The notes under the pieces are model-generated. The model was not told the origin of the DNA. It made no database searches and saw nothing but the letters and a program-made list of their open reading frames with translations. A stretch of DNA of 64,000 nt from Ursus arctos (Eukaryota; Chordata; Mammalia; Carnivora; Ursidae). The first letter of the stretch is position 1. Each line of letters opens with the position of its first letter. Shown piece after piece: positions 31,891 through 43,469 of this stretch. Position numbers and translations under genes: made by a program. The stretch is taken from the NCBI RefSeq assembly GCF_023065955.2, contig NW_026622908.1, forward strand, positions 47,403,367 to 47,467,366, in the 5' to 3' direction.

Positions 31891-33483
31891 GACTTTCCAA
31901 CGTCCCTCAGACTCGGGGCAGAGTCGGGGTGGGCTCCGTTGCTGATCTCTGGACTCTGCTCATTCGGGCTGAGCAGTCCCTGGAGGTGTCCTGGAAGGGG
32001 CCAGCCTCAGTGGCCCCTCGGGCTCCTTCCTGCTCAGACATAAAGGGGCTTAGAGCTGGGAAGCAAGAAGCCACCGGGGAAGGCTTGGGGCGAGGGGGTT
32101 GGCCTCTAAAGGCCAGGTTGGATTTGGAGGGCTGGGGCATGTGTAGCCAGGGGACACAGCAGCTAGGGCCACGGAGAAACGGCGCAGGTGGGGCTGTACA
32201 CTGTGGGACCAGGCGCAAGCTGGCTACCTCTGGCCAAGGTGAGGTCCAGTGGGAGGGAGAGTGCCTGGCTCTGGATGGCAGGGGGGTGGTGGGGGTCATC
32301 TGTTCGGCAGAAAAGTGTTCCTTCCTGAGAAGCCATGGAGCCTCCAAGGGTCTGAACAAATGCAAACTGGCAGTTGGGTGTCCTGTTCTCCAGACAGGGG
32401 CACAGAGGCTGGCGGGGTCCTGGACAAGCAGGCTGATGGCCAGCAGAGGGTCACAGGGGTGCCTCGTGCAGCCAGCATGAGCACTCGGGAAACAAAGTTC
32501 TCCCTCCCAGTGGACAGGGCTCCTCCAGCCGAAACACCGCCCCCACCCCCTGCAGCAATCTCAGCCTTTGTCAGGGGGTGGGGTCTAGGCCAGCAAGGCA
32601 GTCCCAGGATCTGTTCCTGGACCTGGGGTTGGGGGGGGTCTCCAGACGCAAGGTCATCTCTGAAGAAGTGGCCAGGCCCTGAGGATGGTGCTGGTAGCTT
32701 AATGGAGGTGAGGGGAAGGGAGCAGTCCCCACCCCCCACCCCGAGGACAGAAACAGAGCTAGTCTCCATCAGGCAGGACAGCACCAGGCTGAGATGTGGG
32801 GGCCCGTGCCCAGAGCCCTGAGGAGGTCTTGGCGGGCTGGAGGACAGACAAACGTGCTCCCTTGCCCAAACGCACACAGGCCACAGGGCAGGGTGATGCC
32901 AGGGGTGGGTCTTTGCCAACAGGCAGGTGCCTGGGGAGCCCTTCCAGCCTTTTGAAGCTGAGCAAATTTTGCAATGACCCCGTTCCCGGGGACCACCAGG
33001 AGAGGGGCTGGGAGTGGCGTGGTCTCAGGCAGGAAAGGGGTGGGTGGAGAGGGGCTCCCTGAAGTTGGATAGGACCAGAGCAGACTGGGGTTTCCGTGAG
33101 GGACCTTCATTCCAGAGGGAAGAGGCAGAGGCCACCGTGGGCAACCCTGTGCAGCCCCATGGAAGCCTTCTCCCCGGCTCTTTGCAAATACCAGAGATGA
33201 GACCAGAGCAGCAGGGGCCCTTCCTCAGGGCAGCCCAGCGGGTAGTTCTGGGAGCAGAAGGGAAGGTTGGTTCCCCGCCCCACCCCCGTCTTGAATTAGG
33301 GGCCACCTCCTCTAACCCAGCTCCTGTGCTCCCTTGGCTCCTCTGCTGCATCTGAGCCCCAGCCAGGGGGCGATCCACCCCACCCAGTGTGCACACCTGG
33401 GACCCAGCAGGCCAGGTAGCTGCCCAGGCGGGCGTGGTGGCACCCTTGGCATGGGGCCGGCCTAAGCCAGACTCAGCCTGACG

Positions 33484-33515
33484 CAATTGGCGGACGTAGC
33501 TATAAATAGCCAAGG
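33484..33515 (+). promoter_or_regulatory. TATA/MEF2-like box with inverted CCAAT
   Basis: 'caattggcggacgtagctat' then CTATAAATAG at 33500-33509, which fits both a TATA box and the MEF2 consensus, with an inverted CCAAT core (ATTGG 33486-33490). No exon is recognised downstream, so it may be an enhancer or the promoter of an unannotated RNA. Confidence 0.45.
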
Positions 33516-34500
33516 AGAGCTGGAAATAGAAGTGGGGGAAGAGGAGGGGGAGGGGGCTGGACTCCTGGAGCCCGTGGAGAGGAGAAAAGGCCCGAGTGCC
33601 TGACGCCAGAGGAGGAAAACAAAGCCCCGTTCTAGAGTGCCCCACCCCCACCCAGCCCGTCTAATGGGGTGTTTGCATACAGAAACAGTTGGGGAAGAAG
33701 GGTGAAGTCAGAACCCTGCCTGCCCAGTGCAGGGGTAGTAACCAAGGGCGGGGGGGGGGGGGGCGCTGGCCCTTGATTGATAAGGGTGGGGACCTGTGCT
33801 GGCCACAGCTCCCTGTCTTCTGTCCTAGGAGGCTGAGTGGCCCCCCCTCCTGATGCCCAGCAGGAATGAGATTCTGTGCCTCTCCCTCCTCCCTTCCCAG
33901 TTTAGCCCCCCCCCCCCAGCACAGGAGCCCCCTCCAACACGGTTCACACAACTCCAGGGACTGAAACTAGCCTGCCCAGGCTGGGCAGGAAGGGGGCTCC
34001 ACTAGGTACGCCAGTACCTGCAAGGTCCAGCAGGAATGTCCTCTGGGCTCAGAGGCACGGAACTGTCCAAGGACACACTGCAGCTGATGGGGAGGCGGGG
34101 GGGGGGGGGCGGTATTTTCTCTCTTCCACCTATTTATCTGGGGGTCTGGGGACTTAGTCCAGGGGCCCCACAATGTGGCCCAGAGGTGAAAGGGAGAAAG
34201 CCAGGGCCTCCCCCACCATGATTTCTGCCCAGGTTCCTACCCGGAGACACTCCCCCCAGGCGCCTGCCCCTCTCTGCTCCTGATCTCTGTTGGGGGTCAG
34301 CCTTGGAGACAGAGTGGGCAGCTGGTGGCTGGGGGACAGGCGTTAGGGCTGATAAAGAACGAGGGGGTGTCCCGACCGCCTCTGATAAGGCCTGTCCCCT
34401 AGAGTCAGCCCTAACGGGAAACCGCAGGAGGGGCAGGATTGGGGGCATTAGGGCCGGGTGGGGGAAGGGACGTTGGACGTTCAGGCCCTCATCTCTCCAT

Positions 34501-35320
34501 GCAGGTGGTTGGCTGCCCCGCCCTCCCCGAAGCTGGAGAAGGAGGCGGGTGCTCCGCCAGTGGGAGAATGGGCGCGGTCCCGCTGGGGTGGGCGGGGCCG
34601 CCGGGATGGGCGGTGACGTCAGCCCAGGTACAGGGGCGCTCCGTGCCCCGCAGCTGGACCGTGAACAGCCGGCCTCTGGGCTCCCTGAGAAGTGCCCCCA
34701 CCGTACTCTGACCCCCAGGTCGTCCTCCCCAGAGGCCAGATCCCGCCCACCGTGCCCGCAGTGCCCGCCAGCCCCAAGCTCTGAGGGTCCGGAGGTTGGG
34801 CGCGGTGGGTGCGCCGCGCCGCTCGCGATGAGCTCACCCCGGGAAGGGCCGCGCCCACTCCCAGACGCCCGCCTTCCCGGCCCGCCGCGGCGCCCTTCAT
34901 CCTCAAAGCGCCGCGCCAGCGCTCGCCCGGGATCCCTCCCCTCCGCGCGCCCTCGCCGGCCCCGGCCTGGAGTGGAGGGCGGGCGCGGTGAGCACCTGCT
35001 CCGCGTCGGAGCCCGAGGCCATCGCGCCCCCATTCCGCGCCCCAGTCCCGGCCCCAGGTGGCCAAACGTCTGTTGGGCAGGGAGGGCCGAGCGTCCCCCC
35101 ACCCCCAGACTGCCTTCCAGACCCGGGGGTCGCAGCGTGCGTCCTCCTGGCCTCGTGCTCTTGTCTGGCCTGGTTGGCCCCCAACCCCGCGCTCCCGGAG
35201 CCAGGAGGGCAGAAAGCAGCCCGGCAGCGCCATCTGCTGCCCGCGCCCGCGAATGGGGGTGCAGCCGGCGGAGGGGCCCCAGCCCCTGCAAGGCCCACCT
35301 GCCAGGGTTTGGGTCTCCGG
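34501..35320. promoter_or_regulatory. Intergenic CpG island with CRE and CTCF-like motif
   Basis: CG-dense island between DUSP8 and MOB2. It contains GC boxes ('gggtgggcggggccgccggg' near 34586), a consensus CRE TGACGTCA (34614-34621), a plausible + strand donor 'gcgcg|gtgagcac' at about 34988, and the CTCF-like motif CAGCGCCATCTGCTGCC (35225-35241). It could be an upstream alternative MOB2 promoter or an insulator. The 416- and 403-codon frames here are on opposite strands and look compositional. Confidence 0.55.
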
Positions 35321-35944
35321 CGGTCTCGAGTCCCGTGGGTCCCACCTGCCCCTCTTCTGAGGCCCTCCCCTTGGACCACCGGCACCGTCAGTTGCCCGAG
35401 TTGTGCTCTGGGTCTCCAGGCCCCACAGGAAGGTCAGCCACACCCAGGGCTTCAGGGACACCCTTGTGCAGTCAACAGCCCAAGCTGTATCGGAGTTCAT
35501 CCTTGACCTTCAGACCGGAAATGCCAAGCTGCTGGGTGCCGTCTACAGTCTAGCTGGATCTCAGCGCCTCCAACTGTCTCCTCTGCCCCACACCTTCACT
35601 CCACCCCTCACCCCTGCAGCCCTAGTAAACAGGACTGGCTCTGGTTCTTGACTCCTACCTGTCCCCCCACCTCTGCACCTCTCACCTGGGTGGTTCCATC
35701 TACCCCCACCGCCACCCACCCATCCTCCAAGGAGCTGTCTACAAGCACCCTTTTTCTCTTCCTGGAAGGTGCCCCTCCCCTGGTCTGCCCCCGGGCTCCA
35801 TGCTCTCAGTGGTGTCCCCCAGCCCTAGACGCAGGGCCTCGCATGCGTCCCCTCATTGCTGAGGGGACATACATGCTTGCCCGCCTCTGTTGGGGGTCTG
35901 CCTCTGTTCCCTGCTGTCCAGCAGGGCCTAAAACTGAGAGTCCC

Positions 35945-36163
35945 CTTCTCTGCCTCCAACCTCATGTGGGATTCTCCCTGTGTGTGTCTATGTCCAAATG
36001 TCCCCTCTTTATAAGGACACCACTCATAGGAGATTAGGACCCACCATCTTAACTAATTTCATCTGTAAAGACCCTATTTCCAAGTGAGTTCTCATGCTGA
36101 GGTTCTGGGAGTCAGACTCACGCCTATCTTTTCTGGGAGGCGCGCCATTCAGCTTATAACAAG
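35945..36163 (-). mobile_element. MLT1-like (MaLR) LTR fragment, minus orientation
   Basis: 'ctttataaggacaccactca', 'taaagaccctatttccaagt' and 'ccattcagcttataacaag' are the reverse complement of the MLT1-type 5' half. Non-coding fossil. Confidence 0.65.
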
Positions 36164-36604
36164 TGTCAGTGCAGGGAGGGAGGGCGGTACCCACGCCCAC
36201 CTCAGGACTATGAGGGGAGGCCCCTCAGCCCTCTTTCACAGACCTGCTCAGCAACGTGCCTGGGTACAAGGCTTGGCGGCTGTGGGTCCACAGGTGGCCT
36301 CCAAGGCTGACTGGAGACTTTGCAGATCAGAAGTAGATCCGGAAAAGCCATCAGGGGCCATGTGGCCCAGGGCTTCTCACCCGGCCACCTTTCAGGGTCA
36401 CCCGGGAGCACCGATATATGGCGATCCTGAGGCCCCACCCAGACCTACAAAGTCCGACTCTAAAGGGGGACAGGGCCCAGGAATCCCTCCAGGGAGGGCA
36501 AGTGCCTCCCTCCCAGGGCCTCGATGTCAGTCTGTGAGGTGGGGGTGGGGCAGGGAGAGAACAGCACTGCCTTATTTGCTGCTCCCACATTTTGTGATTT
36601 TTTT

Positions 36605-37030
36605 TTCAATTTACTAACATGTATTGTAGCACCCCTGGTGCTGGGGATCTGCATAAGATAGACCCCTCACCCCCAAAGCTCCCCCAGTCCCCCAATACAA
36701 TGGAAGATGAGTGGCAGGGACGACTTGGCATGCCACCACGGTGATATCAGTGGTTCCCGTGACAGGTCTGCGCAGGAAATGCCACTACTTGAAGGAAGTA
36801 GTGCCTGGAGGAAGGGGCGTTTGACAGAGGCCTTGAGGGATGAGCAGAAGCTCTCTAGAAGGAAGGGCACTGCAGGTAGAAGGAACAGCAAGTGCAAAGC
36901 CCTGTGATGTGAGATAGCCTAATAATTCAAGCAACACAAGTGCTTTATTGACCAGGCATCTACCCTGGGCCAGGTGCTCTCTGGGGCACAGAGTGGGGTT
37001 AATGTGGGGAGAAGGATGGAATTCTGTCCT
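36605..37030 (+). mobile_element. L2-like LINE fragment(s)
   Basis: 'ggtgctggggatctgcataa', 'gacagaggccttgagggatg' and 'aggaacagcaagtgcaaagc' are characteristic of L2-type 3' regions. A second L2-like opening ('gaccaggcatctaccctggg') follows from about 36948. Confidence 0.55.
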
Positions 37031-37151
37031 GAGGGTAAACAGCGCAGACCGGGTCAACACCTCGGAAAGGGTTGCTAGACGGCTGGCAGCACAGAGCCAG
37101 GGAGGAGAGGTCGTTCCCCTGTGGGGTAGAGGCGGCAGGATGGGTGGTGGG

Positions 37152-37734
37152 TGATACAGGAAAGACGATAAGGTTCTAAGGTTCGAAGCCGATGGCCAAG
37201 AAGAAATTCTTGAGATGTCTTTGATGCAAAAAGGTGATTTCATTGAAGCACAGGGCAGAAAGAGCTGCAATGGGGTCATGGGGAGGGGCCCATTATATAC
37301 TTTCAAGTTGGGAGGGGGTTAGGGACAGCATAAGTGCCTAAGGAATTTGGAAGCAAGGTTTCCAGGACCTGGAGGGGGCTAGCTGTTGCTGGGAAAATGT
37401 CATTTATTACCGTCTAATAAAACCTTAGTCACGAGACCCTTTAGATGTGTATCGGTGGGCCATCTGCTTGAGGGATGATTGCCAACACGTATCTTGGGGG
37501 GTTTAGAGATAAAGGAAGTTTCTAAAGGAACTTTTATGCATTAAAGTAGACTTACAGGATCCTGGCGGAGGGGGAGCTCAGGCTAGGACTGCCTTTTGCC
37601 CTTAGCAAAGTATTCACATCACGGAGGCAGCTGAGTCCCGAGAGGAAGGTCACTCTGCCTGTTTCAAGGACTTGTCAATGGACTGCAGGTAGTAAAGACA
37701 TTTAATAATTTTTCTTTTGCCTTTGTTTCCCACA
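37152..37734 (-). mobile_element. Probable carnivoran endogenous-retrovirus LTR, solo, minus orientation
   Basis: On the minus strand the block starts TGTGGGAAACAAAGG at 37734, carries a TATA-like 'agtatataatgggcc' near 37285-37300 and continues into a pyrimidine-rich R-like segment. I recall very similar text as a repeated LTR in carnivore genomes. It has no gag, pol or env neighbour, so it is either a solo LTR or a fragment. Confidence 0.5.
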
Positions 37735-38034
37735 TTACTGGGCACAGACGGAAGGGCAGCTCCTAACCCAGCGGGTCGGTGACTTCCCTGCCCGGAGGTA
37801 TGGCCTGCCGGTGACCCTGTGGGGTTGGGTAAGTGGTCTCGGCCTTCCAGGTATTCTCTCCACCCGAAGTGGGGCTGGGGGCGGGAGCTAGCAGGGGGCC
37901 TCATCTGCGTCTGGAAGGACAGTTGTGAGGATTGCCGGGAGAGGTAAGGAGGACTAGACATTGTGGGGAGGAGGGAGCACTGGCGCTTCCAACCAGGCGG
38001 GACAACCCAGGGGCGGATCGGAGACAAGACCCCC

Positions 38035-38235
38035 CCCAAGCGGAATTCTCCGGGAAGCGAGGCGGGGTGGGCACCTCCCCAAGGCAGGGAGGGGGCGGGA
38101 CCCCCAGGGAGGCGGGATCCCCTGGGAGGAGAGGCGGGGTGGGACCCCCGGGGTAGGTGGTACGGGAGGCAGGGGAGGCAGGCCGGACCAGGGAAGCGGG
38201 GCCAAGGCGGGATCCCCGGGAGGCGGGAGGCTGGC
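38035..38235. repeat. Degenerate GC-rich minisatellite
   Basis: Recurring 'gaggcgggatcccctgggag' / 'aggcggggtgggacccccgg' units of about 25-30 bp. Long chance frames rich in Gly/Arg or Pro run through it. Confidence 0.65.
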
Positions 38236-38612
38236 TCGATAACGCATCTTCTGCAAGCCGGAGCCTTCCCACCTTCTCACTTTCCCTTTCTGAACTCTGG
38301 TCTAGAATGGGGGTCCTGGGGCCAGGGCCGAGGCTAGGGTGAGGCAAGAGAGGCACCCAGGCAGCCACCACAACCCGAGAGCGAGCGCCTCCTCGCTCTC
38401 CGTGCCCTGCCTGAGACTCCCCTGTGGAGCCGTCCGGGTTCCTGCCCGTGCTGGGGGCCAGGGTGTCCTTTAACTCACACGTGGTCACTGACCCTGCTCC
38501 ACAGGGCAGCTCCTGCTGCGATCTCTAGTGCTGGCGGAAGGCTGAAGACCAGCGCCGCAGCAAGCTGGAAACGTCGGGCAAACCCTCACGCTGTCGTCGT
38601 CGTCTTCTTCTT

Positions 38613-38794
38613 TTCTTAAGATTTTATTTATTTATTTGACAGAGAAAGAGAGTGAGAGAGCACAAATGGGGAGCAGCAGAGGCAGAGGGAAAAGCAGGCT
38701 CCCCGCTGAGCGGGGAGCCCAATGTGGGGCTCGATCCCAGGACTCCGGGATCATGACCTGAGCAAAGGCAGACGTTTCACCGACTGAGCGCCCC
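38613..38794 (-). mobile_element. CAN-SINE, minus orientation, older and truncated at the head
   Basis: Tail complement 'ttaagattttatttatttat', purine-rich body with an internal (GA)n, and head complement ending 'cgactgagcgcccc'. It lacks the usual 'ccacccaggc' bases, so the head has a small deletion. The body differs from the other copies (more 'gcagcagaggcagagggaaa'), indicating an older subfamily. Weak flanking similarity 'tcttcttctttt'/'catcttctttt'. Confidence 0.9.
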
Positions 38795-39043
38795 GCACGT
38801 TCATCTTCTTTTGAAAAATTGGGAGACCTGGCAGCGCTGGGCGTGGGGTCCTAGGCAGCAATAATTTGGAGGAGAACATCTTGGTCTTGGGGGCCATTTG
38901 CTAATGGGATGTGTGAAAACTTATACGGAGACACTTATCTTGGTGAGGTCATTTCTTGCCGACCTGGGCTGGACGGCAGAGCAAACAATAAAATGGAAGG
39001 TGTGTCATGTGTGCTGTGGGTCATGTGATCAAGGAACCACCCC

Positions 39044-39435
39044 TGTTGTGGTTTGAATTACATGTCCCACAAAGATATGTGGAAGTTCTAATCCCTGGGA
39101 CCCGTGAACGTGACCTTATTTGGAAAAGGGGTCTTTGCAGAGGTCATCAAGGTGAGCTGAGGCCATGAGGGTGGGCCCAAATCCAATGACTGGTGTCCGT
39201 ATAAAAAGAGGGTGGTCTGGAGGCAGACACAGGCCCACCAAGGGAGAAGGCGGTGTGAGGAGGGAGGCAGAGACCGGAGCGAGTGAGGTGCCTACAAGCC
39301 AAGGAGCGCTGGCAGTCACCGACGGATGGAGGTGTGCGGACTTCTGGCCGTGGGGACTGTGGAGGAAGACATTTCTGTTGTTCGCAGCCACACAGCTCAT
39401 GGTCATGTCTTAGAGCAGCCCCAGGGACTACTACA
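39044..39435 (+). mobile_element. MLT1-like (MaLR) LTR, plus orientation
   Basis: Begins 'tgttgtggtttgaattacat', contains 'gtgaccttatttggaaaagg', 'gggtgggcccaaatccaatg', 'tacaagccaaggagcgctgg' and 'acatttctgttgttcgcagc', and ends near 'ggactactaca'. This is the standard order for an MLT1-type LTR, nearly full length. Confidence 0.75.
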
Positions 39436-41172
39436 GCCTCCCACCCAAATCCCAGTCCGGTTTTTACAACGGTTAAGTCTGCCCACACGCAAGTCCCCGG
39501 AACGACAGCCCGTGTCTGGGGGGGAAGGGGAGGGCAGGCGCTGGCACAGCCTCCGAACTTAAGCATAACGAGGAGCCTTCAGACAGTGACGTCATGAATG
39601 TAAAAGGCCCTACTCTTCTTCAAGCACTGGCCGCGTCGGTCAGGATAAGCAAGGTGGCTTTCTGGAGCAGAGGCTCCGCTCGTCACTGGTTCTCAGGGGG
39701 TCTCTGCTGGCCAGAGCTTTGACCTTGGCTGCTGCAGTCATCTGCATGCTCTGGGGAGGGAGGCTTGGAGGAGGCTCTGGAGGAGGAGGAGGGGACAGCT
39801 GGAATGAAGGTGTGAAGTGGGAGGGTGAGAAACCTAGGAGCTGGAGCAGCTGGGCTTCTTGCCTCCCGGGGTGTAACATGGACCAGTCTGCGGAGCCGCA
39901 CCTGGAAGACGGAGCTGAGGGCCCCCACCTGGAGGAGCCTGGTGCCCGGCTGCTGCTTAGCATCCCAAAAGTGATCCCAGGTGGTATTGAGTATGAGCAC
40001 CCCTACCGATGTCTTGGCCCTGAGCTCTAGTTGCCCCATGGACACGGATCCTCCCCCTCTGCACCTAAGCCAAATGCACCCCCAGGGGGCTTGCTGTTCT
40101 CTGCAGGGGAAGGGGCTGAAGGCTGGCAGTCTCAAGGACACTGTGCTGTGGTTGCTCTGGAGAGACCCTCGGCAGGTTGCTCTGCTGAGGGGCCGACGTC
40201 CACTGTTTCTCAAGCCCCGGGGAGGAGAGCCCCACTGGGAAGCAGGACAGAGTGGGAAGATGGGGGGCTTGGGAGCAGGTGGCTCTGGAATCCCCCAGCC
40301 CGCTGAGGGACTTTGGACAGTCCCCACCCCTCTAAGAACCTCATTCTCCTGCCTGGCAGGCACTGCCCAAATGGTGTGCGGTGTAAGTTAAGGAGGCCAG
40401 ACACGGCAGCCAGGCCACTGCGGGTCTGCGGGAGGGCGCCGCGGGTCTGCAGGAGGACGTTGTAGGGCCTGCGGTGTTTGCTGATGCCTCAGGAGAGACA
40501 AGGGGGCCACCAATCACCAAAGCTCTCCTGGGATTGGTGTCCCGCAGTACCCTTCCCAAAGCAGACTCCCAAGCTTCTCAGACAATCAAATGCTGACCCT
40601 CGGCTAGTCCTCCCTGCTGCCCCGGCACGGCTGTCGCTCACCCTCAGCCTTACTTGGGATTGTACCAAGGGACCAGCTCAGGAGGCAAGAGGGGGCCATT
40701 GTTCTCCAGCTCCAGAGTGTAGGACAGTGTGTGTCACGAGGCCCGCCCTGTGCCAAGGCCTTCTGGCAGGGCAGCTGAGCCCCACGAAGGGATGCTCTGG
40801 ACTGACCCACACTGTGGGGAGGGGCCCACTGGAGGGTGATGAGTAAGCCCGCGGGACAGGCAGGGTCAGTCGAGACAGAGGCAGTGAAGGAGGAGAGAGG
40901 GCCCAGCAGGGAGTCAGCCATGGAGGGGAGACTCATCTTTGCCGCGTCCTGGCCATGCATTCACCCTTATGCCGAAGTGTCATCCTCCACCCCATGACAG
41001 AGGACAATTTCCTTGAGGGGATTCCTGCAGGTCCCCATCTGGAGCAAAGCATAGTTGGGAAAACCCAGCCCCGCTTCCCAGTCCAGGAACTCCAGGCTGG
41101 TACAGCCCCTTGGAATCGGGGCAGGAGGCAGTGGTCTGGTGAATGAGCTGAGGTTGAGGACTGGAGCCGAGG

Positions 41173-41525
41173 GTTAGTAACAAAGTAACACAAACTTGGT
41201 GACTTAAAACAACAGAAATTTGTCATCTCACAGTTCTGGAAATCAGAAAACCTTAATCTTTGGTGTGGGCAGGGCCGGTGCCTCCTGAGGCTGTGGATGA
41301 GGATGGGGCCCAGGCCTCTCCCGGCTGCAAGCTGGCTGTCTTCTCTCTGTGTCTCATCTCACGGCCTTCCCTCTGTGCTCTCCGTTCCTCCCCGCTTATA
41401 AGGACACCTGTCATAGTGGGTTAGGTGCCCACCCTAATCTCTGGGTCCTTATCCTGACTAATTTAATCTGCAATTACCCTCTTTACAAGTCAGGTCCTGA
41501 CTTTCTGAGGTCGTGGGGAGAGAGG
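41173..41525 (-). mobile_element. MLT1-like (MaLR) LTR, minus orientation
   Basis: Reverse-complement arrangement of the element at 39044: 'ttaaaacaacagaaatttgt', 'cggccttccctctgtgctct', 'cttataaggacacctgtcat'. It is inverted relative to the 39-kb copy; different divergence suggests separate insertions. Confidence 0.7.
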
Positions 41526-41559
41526 GCAGCCCGCATTCCGTGTCCCTGTCATTGTGTGA

Positions 41560-41765
41560 CTATGTCTGACCTATTATGTGTCTTTCTTCCTGTTTTTTCA
41601 TCCCCTGCCTGCTCCCAGTAGACCGTAAGCTCCATGGGGGTAGTATTTTGCCTGCTCTATCTACCCACCGTATCCTGCGCACGTTACGAGTTCCTGGCAC
41701 GTAATCGGCACGTGGTACTTATTTGGCAAATGAATGAAGGAATGGCAGGCAGGAAGGGCTAATTG
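41560..41765 (+). mobile_element. L2-like 3' end
   Basis: 'agaccgtaagctccatgggg', 'gagttcctggcacgtaatcg' and 'atttggcaaatgaatgaagg' follow the order of the L2 3' terminal region. Confidence 0.65.
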
Positions 41766-43469
41766 AAAATCCTACATTTCTAGCTCCTTGCTCAAATAGA
41801 CTGCAAGCAGCACCTCATCTCCAGAGAAGTCACAGAGGTGAGCGCCACCATCCGAGACCTGAGAGACGCAGAGGACAAGGCTCCCGTCACTCTCGGACGT
41901 TGCCCGTGCAGCAGATGGAGGCGTGTCGGTGATGGATCGTGTGTTACTGCAAGTTTAAAAACATGATGACTCCTACCGCGGCTCTTCCTCCAGATGCAAT
42001 GCCCTTCCTGGAGCGAGTCAGCACACTTATTATCCCGCCGTGGGTCATGCAGACACGCCCCGCCCCATCCCATAAACCGGGAAGCCGGCAGCAGTGCGCT
42101 GGCCTTTGGCGAGACCAGTGATGTGCCTCCACCTCGGTGCCACAGGGTCAGACGATCGCTGATGTTTTCCACCACACTTCAGCGCACACCAATTTTCACG
42201 GCCCCGGCGTGCCTCGGGGTTTCACACCACTGCACCGTGTGATGACGTCCTGCCCATAGGCCACGGAGCCCGGAACTTAGCGATGCTCCAGACACTGATA
42301 AAATACACCTGCTCGCCGGAGGGCTCGAGCCCCCGACAATTTAGGAACCTGAACACACCACGTGAAATTTCTGGGAGCTCAGTGGTCTGGGAATGTCACG
42401 ACCTCCTCTGCAAAGTTCAGGACAAGTTTTTATACCTTGATCATCTTAATACCAGGAAGAAGACATACGTTTTTCATGATTGTATCAATTAGGCAATTGC
42501 CTTTAGCTTCAGGTAACAGAAACAGGAAAGAATAGTGGCTTAACCGAGATTTTTTTCAGTTAAAAGAAGTCCAGAGGCAAGAAGTTCGGGACTGCTGTGG
42601 ATGTTCCAGAGTGGTGGCAGGAACCTCAATTCTATCTCTCTGCTCTGCTGTCATCAGCGTGCCTCACAGCCTGAGATGGCTGCAGGATCTTTGGCCATCG
42701 CTTGCCTATTCTCAGCAGAAACCAAGAGACTGGACTAGGGCTTGGGGTGGAGAGGAAGTTCCTGGAAGCCACCTGACAACTTCTACTTCCACCTCACTGG
42801 CCACCCTGTGTATGGGAAGCTGGGAGAAAGAGGAAGTAGGGAGGGTAAGGAAGAGGGAGAGAAGAAAATGGAGGAGGAGAAAGGCTCTGGACACAGGGCG
42901 GTCCCTTTACCATCTCTGACCGGTGCTCACCGATCGTGCTGTTCTCATCCAATTAGCGAGGGGCCGCAGAGCAGACCGGCTTTGACTGTGCCCCAGACTG
43001 GGAAGGGTTAGCCGTGGCTGCAGCACAAGTGGTTCCACCACCCGCCACGTAGGAGCCCACTGGTCCAGCCGTGCTTGATGAGGTGCAGACGGCGGCGAGC
43101 TCTCATACGAGAGAAAGATAGGAGGGCCCCAGGGCTTTGGAGCAAAGCCATATCCTCTTAAAACATAAATCGTGATTCTTGAGAGGCAAGTTTCAGCTTG
43201 CCGCTGGGCACCAGTGCAGACTGTATATTAGACCACAGGCTATCACATGCCCATGTGATCTGAACTGCCCATTGTGGACTGGGCGACATGGAGCCATAAA
43301 GTGGGGTGTGCCCAGCGATACACCATCATCAAGGGAAAGGGGACCGACCTTGAGCCCAGGTAAATTGCCATGAGCGGGTAGGTCAGACTCCTGATATGCC
43401 TCGTCTTACTTCCTGCCTCCTCACCTTCAGCCTACACCTGCGACCTCACCAAATTTCTTATGACACGTT

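Larger units (their letters stand above)
28726..34500. other. Intergenic DNA between DUSP8 and MOB2, proximal part
   Basis: No exon is supported. Contents seen: a second AATAAA at about 29010, a reversed MIR (29548-29640), a (TG)n tract (29814-29840), two MEF2-type sites (30024-30054), a degenerate tetranucleotide repeat (31048-31300), a possible LTR-like end (31590-31890), and a TATA/MEF2-like box (33500-33509). Frames up to 208 codons are unconvincing. Confidence 0.6.

Noticed and set aside
34134..35553. Open frames of 416 (+) and 403 (-) codons in the intergenic CpG island
   Set aside because: They overlap on opposite strands, have low-complexity Pro/Arg/Gly composition, no domain and no splice support. 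CG-rich DNA lacks stop codons by composition.
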